64,000 bases of DNA. Origin: Taeniopygia guttata (taxonomy: Eukaryota > Chordata > Aves > Passeriformes > Estrildidae). Made by a program: the position numbers and the translations under genes. The notes under the pieces are model-generated. The model worked only from the letters and a program-made list of their open reading frames with translations, searched no databases and was not told where the DNA came from. The stretch covers positions 60,036,501 through 60,100,500 of the forward strand of contig NC_133024.1 of the NCBI RefSeq assembly GCF_048771995.1, in the 5' to 3' direction. The first letter of the stretch is position 1, and every line of letters starts with the position of its first letter. Shown piece after piece: positions 26,481-36,377 of the stretch.

Positions 26481-27292
26481 CTGGTAATTAGGCTTTAAAT
26501 ATATGCTTGTCTTCAAATCAGTTTTCGTCACTTCTCTGGTTAAATATCCATGACCAGACAAAAATCAGGTAACTTGGAGATGCTCTCTGTGAATGAAAGG
26601 TGCAGTGTTGCTATGAATAAGTGCCTAGGACATGTACCTCCAACAGAGCTCAGGAAAGACATTTTATGAGTTTCATGTGAATGGGAATATCCCATATCCT
26701 AGTTTTAACAAACTGCAGTGTCCAAGATTAGGCACATTTGGCATAAATATCCACACAAAGGCAGTTTGAGGAGGTCCTACAGGCATGTAGAAGTTTGGTG
26801 TGAACAAACCAAACTTACTCAAGGACTGGACCAAAAGCTCCCCAAGCTCCAGTGCTGGCAGGCAGTGCTTGCTGGCAGAGATGTGGAGCCCTGTGACTTG
26901 TCCTGTAAGAGAAGCTGCTGCAGAAGGACTCACTGGCCTGAAGAACAACGAAGTGATGAAAGATGTGAGGAGCTTGCTGCTGGTTTGTGTGAACTTGAAC
27001 TGTGTTGTATGTACAAAAAGGAAGGCAATTTATAAAGTTCAGAATAAAACTTCTGAACTGGTTTATGAAACATGCCTCATTTTTGTGGTCTGTAATTACA
27101 GAGAATGGTACCTCATCAGTGCACAAGATATTATAGTAGCATTATAGAAGCATCTACAATATAGAAGCATGATAGTAGCAACCATCCTAATAATTTCCCA
27201 GCTTAATATCTTGGGGAAAATCAATTGTTTATTTGCAAGGATAGAGAATTTAGAAATTTTTTTGTGGAAAAAACCCAAACAAAACAACAATC

Positions 27293-27313
27293 GACCAACC
27301 AACCAACCAACCA
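27293..27313. repeat. (CCAA)n microsatellite
   Basis: Four to five CCAA units follow an A-rich, AC-interrupted stretch from about 27270, resembling other decayed A-rich tracts in the window. Confidence 0.85.
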
Positions 27314-30300
27314 GTAAAGCATTGGTCTCAACATCTAATTCCTATTTCCATTCTTTTTCTGTAAAAATAATCTCTATCCCCTACTTATCATGGAAAGATT
27401 TAAATGGATGCTTTCCCTGACTAGCACTTTCCTTCTTACTTTTATTTTTCTTCAGAGTACTAAAAACATTTGTTTCGCTTTTTTAGCTATTTTCATTCTA
27501 GTCTAGTCTCTCATAAATCAGATACAGGATATACCCTTGCCCAAATATATGCCCAAATGAGTTCAGGGAAAGGCAGCAGGATCCCTGAAAAGTTGTTTTT
27601 TTTTTCCCCAGGGAATTCTGCTGTTTCTCTTTCATTTAGAAAGAGAAGAATTTCAGTTAGAATCACTGAAGACCATTAATCTGCATTACTGTTACGGTGT
27701 TGTAGTAATAGCAGAGTTTTCAGTGCCATAGGCAGCACATGGAAAAAACATTCCGACTTGAACTGCTACATGTAATGTAGGCTGTACAGGCTGCTCTGTG
27801 TTTTACACATTAACAGAGATGTACAAATCACAGATGGGGAGATGGGTGAAGAATTGCTTTTCATTCCCCTTCTCTCTACATACATTTCACTTAGCTCTGC
27901 TGTTTCAATGTCAATTGTTAAAAACAGAGTGTGAGACATTAAGAAAGAACTTGAAGTAAAGGAGATGGCTGAAACAAAACCGGGAGAGAACAGGAAAGGA
28001 CATTCATCTAGTTGTCCTTAAATGGGTGCACATTGATAATGTAAGGATGTCCCTTACAAACAGATTCTGCAGGAAGGTGAGCACCCTTCGTTCCCATCAG
28101 CTTCTGCAGCATGGGAGGATCTTCTGGCATCTCCCAGGAGGAAAAGCACTGGGAGAAAGTGGCCAGAGCACCACCCATACCTGGGCACTTTCCTGGCCTT
28201 CACTACACGCAGGATATGAAAGTCTGCAGCTAACAGGATTGCCTTTATTTTTCCATGTCCAAGAGCAGGCTGTAACTCCACCTGCCAGTGAGAAGGAAAG
28301 TTATTCTGCTGGCTGTGCATTGCCCAGTTTGACAGCGTGTATCTGGAAAGAGGAGGAAGTAAAAGGAGGGGTATTGTCTGCCCAGCACTGCAAGAACCTG
28401 GAGTTACCCCATGTGAAATATTTTTGAGCTCTTTTGCAGACAGTCATACTAGGAACACTGCATACTTTTTCTTCCCAAGAGGAATCTATTGTTTCCATCA
28501 AGATCCTTGGTAGCATGCCTCTTACTTCATGGTATGCACTCAGTCACCAAACATGCAGGCCTGTATATATGAAATATGATTTAATTCTTATAATGCAAGA
28601 GATTCTGGCCAGTAATTGTCTTCTTGCACTTTTTAAATAAAAATAAAAGAAACTAGCCCTTAACAACAATCTGTCACTTAGTGTCACCTTCGGCAAAGAC
28701 TGAGATACTCTCATACAATGATGTGATTTGAAAGGTGACAGGGACAAGGGACAAGTTACATGGAATTTGGAGTGAGGCTGCAGTGGAGAGTAAACCTCTC
28801 TCGCATGGTTCATCTGAGCAATGGACCTGCCTGTGATTCCCACCCAGCTCCTACAGTGTATGGTCTCTCTCTCGTACATAGCACATGAGATTTTGGAGTG
28901 GTGGAAGGTTCACATCCCTGTACTGTGATTGCAAGATCCAGACTTCACTGGAAGGCACCAAGGGTCTGCTGTGTGAGGGTGCTGCTCACCTCACCAATAC
29001 TGTCAGCTTGTGATAGAGTGCTGGGAAGTGCTCCCTGCTGCAGGTGGAACAGCAAAGTCACACCTAGAAGAGCCATCTCACCTCCTCAGGTCCCCCCCTC
29101 CACATTTCTACTGCACCCTAGCTCAGCCCATGCTGAACTCCAGTGATCCAGATCACAAGCTGGGAACTAATGTCAAGTAATTACAGGTTTGAGGCTTTGT
29201 TATGTGCTAGAAGAAACTAAGATTGCTCTAAACTAAGTGGTGTGTTCTATAGCTAACTGTGAATAGAATGCCTCTAAAATATTGCTTACAAACTTACTTG
29301 GTATAGAGTTATTATAGTTATTCTAGATGTGCTAGAGAGTTATGATGAAACAGAATAACTTCCTGTTTTTCCGTGAAAGAAACCATGAAATTATATATTT
29401 CTTGCTAGTTATGCAAAATTATTGTTTTTGGGAAGTTTAATATGAATTGCTGAATGCCTTCATCTTTATGGAAGGGATGAGGACATAAATTGTAATTAAA
29501 TGGTAAACTTTGATCTTGATTCTTTGTCACTGATTTTCAAGACCTGTACCACAGTACTTGCAAGCATAACAAATGTGGATTTAAGTTATTTTTGATCGCC
29601 TGTAAGACACTATCAGCCGCTCTGGCATCATATATGAAATAGAAAAGAATCAAGGTTGCTTTAAGACATGCATTTTCTCTGTAGCCATGCAGACGCAGTT
29701 CTTGAAATACAAAGTATACTGAGCATCCCCTCCTAGGCCAGCACTTCCATGGCCATGTACCAAGGCAACATCCCCATATGGGCCAAAATCTGTCTACAAA
29801 ACACATACAGCTTCACTTCAATGGAAAGTGATTTAAACCACATGATTAAACCTGAGAGCACATTACTTACTCTTCATAAAATATTGCATCTTGCCATCCT
29901 TATTGATATTTGGGGGCTATTAGGACACCCAAGGAGGTGGTTACTTTTTGCTAGTAAAAGTCTTACTCTGATGCTGCTGTTATTGAAAATAACTCTTGTT
30001 TCAGTGGCCTTGGACACATATTTGGAAAACAAAAATACCTCTTAGGGGTGGAACACCTTCTGGACAGAGAGGTGCTGGTGATTGCAATGGATCCGTATTT
30101 GTGCACATTATCAAAGCATATCTGGCAACTAGCATATTTTTGGATACAATTCCCCATTTAAGAACTGCATGCATGGTGTATATTTTTTCTCAGTGTCAGG
30201 TACCCTCTCTGCCTCCAAATTTCACCTCCAAATTCATTGCTGCCAGTTGACTGGCATCAGCAACATGGCTGGAATGAGTGAGGATGAGGCCTAAACAGAG

Positions 30301-32020
30301 TGCTGGTCACCTAAAACCACTTATCTGACTTAAGTCAGCTGAGTGATTTGCAACCACCATATTTGTGTTGGTTCACAGCTCTTACTGAGTTTCCAGGTGT
30401 CTCAAGAACTTGTTTATACCAGAGAGATGATCTGTGTGGTTTGCAAGGAATGTATTTGGGCTTGCATGTAGGATTGAGTTGTTCTTTCATTTCCACTGCT
30501 GCTTTTGGCTTTTAGGCCTTCACTTCCCCTTCTACATCACAATGGTTTACCAGGCAGTAGTTCTCTTTGATCTCTGTGTTTTTGCTGTTTTTTAAAGGGA
30601 TATGAATCATTCTACCTGCTATCTTTCCCATTATCATTAACACGAGTTTTACAAAGTCTTTGCCTTGTGTGCTCCACCTAGAAACTTGAATTCAGCTGGC
30701 TGGCTGATGTCTTCTATCTCCTTGCATTTTCGGAATTTTGCAATAGACTGATGACTCGCTATTTCAATTTTTGTTTTATGTGTCTGTGCCAATAGTCTGA
30801 TGTGGGTAGGAAATCAGGTTTGCATAGTTTTTTTGCAACAGCCATATACACTATTTTATTTCAACAGCAAACCCTGGAGGTATTGTGAGGCTGCCAGCAA
30901 TGTGTCTCCATAGATATTGTCTCATTGCTATTGACAATAACAAGCTGTCTTCTCTATTTTTTTTAGAAGACAGGTTATATCCCACCCTGATGGCTTCTTC
31001 CCCTACCAGATACTGTTTCAAATATCCATAAAGGCAAACTCCTGGAAGACAATCCTTTCCCAGCTTAGGTATGTCTTTGTTTTGCTGTCCATAGTTCAAA
31101 CACCTATCAACTCTTCCTGTTTGTAGAGCAAGACTCCCATCATGGTTACAACCCCCTGAACCTCTGCTGAAGTCAATACTAGGTAAGAATGGCTATGTTA
31201 TCCCTCTATCACACTACATATTTCAAGGTTGTCTGAAAAACTTGAAAGAAACTCTGCCAGTCTACAGCTAATAATGTGCGCTAAATTAGTATTTCAAGCA
31301 TGAATATGTAAGTGCATTGCCTTTAACTCCTTTGTGATTTCCAGTGTTTTAGTGATACTAAGTCTCATTTTGGTTTTAGTCTTCATTCAGGTCTATTTTC
31401 ATGACCAGTTAGCTGAGAACTGAGCTTATGGTCATGATCTCTTGCACCTTCTGTCCTCTCGCATCAGTGTGTGTATAGAGCATCACTACCATGACAGTGA
31501 CAGTGAACCTTGCCAATTTGCCCAGTGTATGTGGCGCTGTTTGAGATCCATCCTGTGGCAATTGAGTCCCACTAACCATCATTCAGGGTGTGTTTTGAGC
31601 CTGCCCACCTGCTAGGTCCCAGGACACAATGAGGGGGATGCTTTCCTGAGCTCCCAATGCTTGGCACAATCAGTGGCAGGCACAAAGAAGTGCTTCTTTT
31701 GCTATAGCAATTAAATAATTCTGCTCCCTTATATAGAGAGCTTGCTTGAGTCTATGTAAGGATGAATCTTGTTTGAGCAGTAACTATCCTGCTTGTCTAC
31801 TTTCTGAGCTCTTGCTTTATATGTAAGCTTCCCCCAATCTGTCTCCTATCAATTATTTGTTCTCTTCTTCCCCTCACCCTTTTTTTTCTTTCTTTCTGAG
31901 TATTCTGAGAGATAGGTGTTCTGTAGACAGATTTTTCTGAGCTATTTCCTGATATAGCTTTCTTGCCTTTCAAACTCCTTTCACCAGCTTTGCTGCAACG
32001 AAGCTCCAGCGCACTGTCTT

Positions 32021-32089
32021 CTCTGCATAGGCTACTCATTCTCTGGTGTGTCTGCTCTGTGTAGGCTACTAATCCTTCTGGTGTGTCTG
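32021..32089 (+). repeat. two-copy tandem duplication, 34/35-bp unit
   Basis: The unit CTCTGcaTAGGCTACT... at 32021-32054 recurs at 32055-32089 with a few differences. Both copies share TAGGCTACT and TCTGGTGTGTCTG. The sequence has no open coding role that I can see. Confidence 0.85.
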
Positions 32090-33310
32090 CTATGAACTGC
32101 CTGTCCCAGGAATGCTGTGAGCAGTGTAGGGCATCTGTGCTCTAATTGAAAGGAACATCTTTCACTCTGTGCCACCTGATGCTTCAGTCTGCATACTTCT
32201 TCTATTGAGATTCCTCTAGTAATTTTCTTGTCCTGGTGCTGTTTGCCAAGCTACCAAGGATGTATAATGTGTCCTGAGTTGTATCTGATGTTTTGTGTGG
32301 CACAAAACAGAGGCAGCCTTGCAGGTTGAGTGTCACACAATTTCTGTTTGACTTTTTACTTAATGTGTGTGTTGATTCTGCCTCCAGACCAGACAGCTTG
32401 TCCACCTGCGATGTTCATGTGAAGAAAGCACTGGTGTACCCTGACTGTCAGAACTACTTCACACAATTCCTTCTTCAGCACTATCTTGGAGCACATGGAG
32501 CATGAGGTGAATGTTTTCATGCTGAGGTAAAGTAAGGCTCTCCTGCTCCATGCTGTCAAAGTGACATGTCTAGCACAGGACAGGTACCCACACTGAGGTC
32601 TCATGCTATCTTGTGAGGGACCAATACCCTGCACATAGGTGCCCACCAACTCTGATCTTCACAAGACACATGCATTTTGCCATTTGCCTTTTTTCTGCCA
32701 ATTTATAGTCATAGAAATTCACTCTGGATCTCTAAGGCTCATGTCTCCCTTAGCTGTGGTACTCTCTGTGCATTTCTGATATGAGCTTTGTTCTCACAAT
32801 CATTATGTGTGACCCACTTGGCAGAACAGAAACCTGTCTTCTGATACCATCCATAAGACTTCCTTCTGTATTCTTGTCTCCTCTGCAACACTTGTATCAG
32901 CTTGCTGAAGAGTATCCACTGTTTTCCTCCTTGAGCTGCTCATTTTAAGCTGTTCTAGGTCTTATTGAAGAGACAAGCAAATGCAAATACTGTCACATAG
33001 GAACTGGTGGGGGCAAGGAATGGAAGGGCTGCTTGCAGTGAAACCTTGCCACCAGCTTAGTTTAGCTGCTGTGCCAGGATGTGGCTGCTTAGTGATCCGA
33101 CCAAAGTCAAAATATGGAGTGTGACCTTCCAAATGCATCTGCATAAGTAGGAAACTGGTGCTGGTGTGATTGATGTTTTTGTTTTCTGTAGTGCTTCCAG
33201 TTTCTAGTTCTTTGTATCTATAGGAAAAGTTAGATCTGGCACAGTGCTCAGGCAGAAAGGAAAGTGAAGGCAATGTACAGCCTCAGTTCTTTACAGATTT
33301 TTTTGTTGTT

Positions 33311-33311
<1 letters not shown>

Positions 33312-33348
<37 letters not shown>
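33312..33348 (+). repeat. T37 homopolymer
   Basis: Thirty-seven T in a row, preceded by GTTGTTG. It is the longest homopolymer in the window and probably a retroposon tail read on the minus strand or a slippage expansion. The assembled length may be unreliable. Confidence 0.9.
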
Positions 33349-35943
33349 CTTCCCACAATCTTGGTAATATGGACAGTTTTCATAGTGTTACTGCCAGAAG
33401 TTTCAACTTAGTGTGTGATAAGCACAGGTCATATCTTCATTGCAGCTCAGCTGCTCAGATCAAAAAAGCAGTTTGAATCAGTCTTGATGTATGATTATTG
33501 GTGTGTCCCCCTGCACTGCTATAAAGTAAAACCCACATCTTCAACCCCTGCTCGGCCAAGTGCCTGTATAACCCCAGCCTTCCTGTAATCATAGCTGTCC
33601 TGATGTTGCTTGTCCTAAGAGAGGAGGCTGTGCTGACTTGTCTGCCTTTGCCAGCCACAGGCCCTTCATATGAGCCCAGCAGGACAGGAGGACAGGCAAG
33701 GTGGGCACATGGTGTCTGCCTGCATGCAGGGTAACCTGGTGCCTCCTCTGGGCTTTGAGTACCTCCTGCAAAGGAGGATGAGTTGTCCTTCAAATAAGGC
33801 TGAGAAAAATATCACTGCTAATCTCCTTCAGCAAGATGCTGTGAATCAATTCTCAGAATTAGTGTTATGGTGTGAGGCCAGTGAAGACAAAAATAAAACA
33901 TTTTTTTCCTTTTTTAAATTTTTTTTTAAATAAAAATTATCTTTAGAAATAATGTCTTACCAGAAGTGAGGGAGGAAGGAACATGGTGTTCCACTGGTGA
34001 GAAAACTTCACAAACATCAACAGAAGATAGGCCTGATTCCTGACTGTAAAGACCTGATTCTGGAAGAGGAATTTTTCTTCTATGCTGCCTGAATGTTTCA
34101 TTCTATATTTAAAATTTCCAAATAAAATTCCACAATGCTGGGTAATTTAATACACAGGAAATCTTCCATGCAAAGTCATTTACTGAGTTATAAAACCTAC
34201 AGTATTTCAGATTTATTTAAGTGTATAAGAATATAGTACTTAGTTAATTAAACTTGCATTTAAAAATATAGGAGTAGCCTATCAGTTAGCTCTTATTTAC
34301 CATTTATTCAACTTGAATTGAATAATGTTTTTATTACTTACTGTTTCTCAACACTTTTCTTTAAGTTGCTGAGAAGACGTAACTATTTATCTCTTTCTTT
34401 ATGCTTTCCAGCAGCAATGCAAAGATTGCACGTAAACTGGAATGAAACATTCTAACATTTTAACAACCAAAACATGCTGTGACTAATGGAAATTTGTGTG
34501 TAATACAATCTTCATAACCCACCAACAAGCTTTGTCAAAAGCAATGTGATATCTGGGCACAAATATTGTGGTAACTGTTGGTTAACTTTGACTAAGGGTT
34601 GTTCCAAGGAATACTGTCAAGATTTACTCTCTGGTGCATCCAAAATTTTCTTGAACTGCTAGTACACTGATTTAATCATACCAAAAACTAAGATCTCTGC
34701 ATCAAACATGAAGAACTGGCAGTAGTAGGTATGACGGGAATTTGCACTGGTGATTAAGCTCAGGGGTTTTATTTTAGGTGTACTATAAATGTAGTTAGAG
34801 TGAAATAACCCCCTTCTACCCATCTACCCTACAGCTCTTTCCTTAATGTAAAGCATCTCTTTAGAAACACTGCTAGGCTGCTTGCTGGCACTTTTGCAGT
34901 GATACGATGCTTATAAAACATAAATGAAAAATGCTGATACTGAGAACATATCTTAATTATAAAGAACAAGTTTTTAATGGATGCCATGATTTTTTTTTAT
35001 GTGAAAAGGTCCACCTCTAATACCCTTCCTACCATTTTCTTGACACCTTTTTCCCCAGTGCTGTTTCTGGTTGTGACTGCTGAACTTGCTATGATGTCTC
35101 CTGTTTTTCAGAAACTTGGGCTTATTTCCTTGTGCCAGTTAGGTCTTCCTTGTCCTTGCAGTACACAGCAGTTAAACTTCCTGGAGCTGGGAAGGCTTTG
35201 GTTTAATGTCAACCATTGATCACGGCTCACGTTAAGTGAGTGAAATGTAATGGTCTGTAAAGCACAGGTCAGGGGTGATCTTGTTCCAAGCCCTGTTTCA
35301 TCTTTAAACACTGTAACTCATGTGGGAACACTCGGCCTTGCTCCTCCTCATCTCCCGTGCTCAGCTTCGCCAAACTGCAGAGAGGAAGGGGGAAATAAAC
35401 CAAACCCAGCACCCTCACCCGCTCGGAAAGGTGATCCCGCCGGAACCTGAACAGCTGGCGGCTCCTAGGCTTGGTTTGTCACTACAAATCCTTCCAGGGT
35501 CCGTCCCTCTGGGGCAGGTTGTGCGCAGGAGCCGCAGACAGGTGGGAACGGGCCGCTGAGGGAGAATCACGGCACAGAAAGCCCTTCTGCAGGGCAGGTG
35601 CTCCCCAGGGCCCCGCTCGGGGGCTGCAGCCGCTGCGGATTTAACTTCCCCGTGAGGAAAGCCGGGCCCGCACCCGCTGCTGCCGGCACACCTGCGGGCT
35701 CACACCGCCCCGCCGCCGCCGCCACCCATCTAGCGCCCGGGGCCTGCTGAGGGGCAGCCCCGCCGGCTGCCCGCAGAAGGGGCCCAAGTAGGCGGCGGGC
35801 AGGCCTCCCGGGCCGGCTTTCCAAGGAATGCTGTGGCCAGGAAACAATGCAGAGCCGCCCCCTCTCCGCCTCCCCACTGGCACTTCCAGCGCCGGCAGCA
35901 GCGCGCCGCCGCTAGGTGGCGCCGCGGCGGGGAGCGGTGCCGG

Positions 35944-35962
35944 GAGGGGCGGAGCATGCGCA
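35944..35962 (+). promoter_or_regulatory. GC box plus NRF1-like site
   Basis: GGGGCGG (Sp/KLF-type GC box, 35946-35952) adjoins GCATGCGCA (35954-35962), which contains the core of the NRF1 site. Their clustering within the densest CpG region suggests core promoter activity near 35.95-36.05 kb. Binding is inference from motif match. Confidence 0.55.
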
Positions 35963-36027
35963 GTGGGCGCGCCTCGCCCGGGCCGCGCGCCTCCGCCCCC
36001 TGCTCGCGCCGCCGCCGCCGCGAGCGG

Positions 36028-36080
36028 GAGGAGGAGGAGGAGGAGGAGGAAGGAGGGGGAGAAGAAGGGAAGGAGGGAGG
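36028..36080 (+). repeat. homopurine (GGA)n tract in the LRCH1 leader
   Basis: From 36028 to about 36080 the + strand is purine only, starting with about seven GAG/GGA units and continuing as AAGGAGGGGGAGAAG-type sequence. It ends about 45 bases before the start codon. Such tracts can form triplex or G2-type quadruplex structure and tend to vary in length. Confidence 0.8.
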
Positions 36081-36121
36081 CAGGTCCGGTGGCCCTCTCG
36101 GGTAGCCCCAGCGGCGAGGGA

Positions 36122-36130
36122 AAGATGGCG
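36122..36130 (+). promoter_or_regulatory. YY1-like motif overlapping a strong Kozak start
   Basis: AAGATGGCG matches the YY1 core, which often sits at or just downstream of transcription starts of CpG-island genes. The same bases give the start codon a strong context, with A at -3 and G at +4. Confidence 0.5.
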
Positions 36131-36371
36131 ACGCTGGGAGGCGAGCCGCAGCCCTTCCCCTCTGCTGCTCTGGCGGCGGCCGCCGGGGTGGGCGGCGGCG
36201 GCGGCGGCGGCGGGGCGCTGGGTCTGCAGGCGCCGCTGAACCGCGGTCTGGAGCGGGCGCTGGAGGAGGCGGCGCACTCCGGGGGGCTCAACCTGAGCGG
36301 CAGGAAACTGAAGGAGTTCCCGCGCAGCGCCGCCGCCCTCAGCCACGACCTCTCGGACACGGTGCGGGCAG
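36125..36371 (+). CDS. LRCH1: LRCH1 exon 1 (partial coding sequence)
   Basis: LRCH1 is a cytoplasmic scaffold with an N-terminal leucine-rich repeat domain and a C-terminal calponin homology domain. Its mammalian form binds DOCK8 and restrains Cdc42 activation and T-cell migration. This exon encodes the first 82 residues. The start MATLGGEPQPF, then PLNRGLERALEEA (residues 37-49) and GGLNLSGRKLKEFPR (53-67), match the LRCH1 N-terminus; LRCH3 fits less well. Residues 12-36 are low complexity, with alanines and eight glycines (23-30, from a GGC repeat) where human LRCH1 has a His/Gly-rich stretch. Residues 53-67 begin the first leucine-rich repeat. The exon ends ...ACGGTGCGGGCAG before GTGAGC, in phase 1, leaving G for a following Asp codon (GAY) as in LRCH relatives. 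The start at 36125 is chosen by homology and Kozak context, although the frame stays open upstream to an ATG at 35828. All later exons lie beyond the window or were not recognised. Confidence 0.9.
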
Positions 36372-36377
36372 GTGAGC
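36372..36377 (+). other. LRCH1: splice donor of LRCH1 exon 1
   Basis: CAG|GTGAGC is a near-perfect U1 donor site. It falls exactly where the similarity to LRCH1 stops, and the frame beyond it loses all resemblance to the family. Confidence 0.85.

Larger units (their letters stand above)
26481..35399. other. intergenic, no gene recognised
   Basis: No open frame beyond about 133 codons and none with family resemblance. The + strand from about 30.4 to 32.9 kb looks pyrimidine-rich. Divergent upstream exons of a minus-strand neighbour (RUBCNL in human gene order) could lie here, but I could not identify any. Confidence 0.6.

Noticed and set aside
1..35399. RUBCNL exons on the minus strand
   Set aside because: Expected from human gene order, but no frame or splice-bounded segment could be tied to it by reading.
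36125..36371. LRCH3, LRCH2 or LRCH4 as the identity of exon 1
   Set aside because: The start MAT..G.EPQPF and the PLNRGLERALEEA..GGLNLS.RKLKEFPR segment fit LRCH1 clearly better than the LRCH3 N-terminus I recall. LRCH2 and LRCH4 were not compared in detail.
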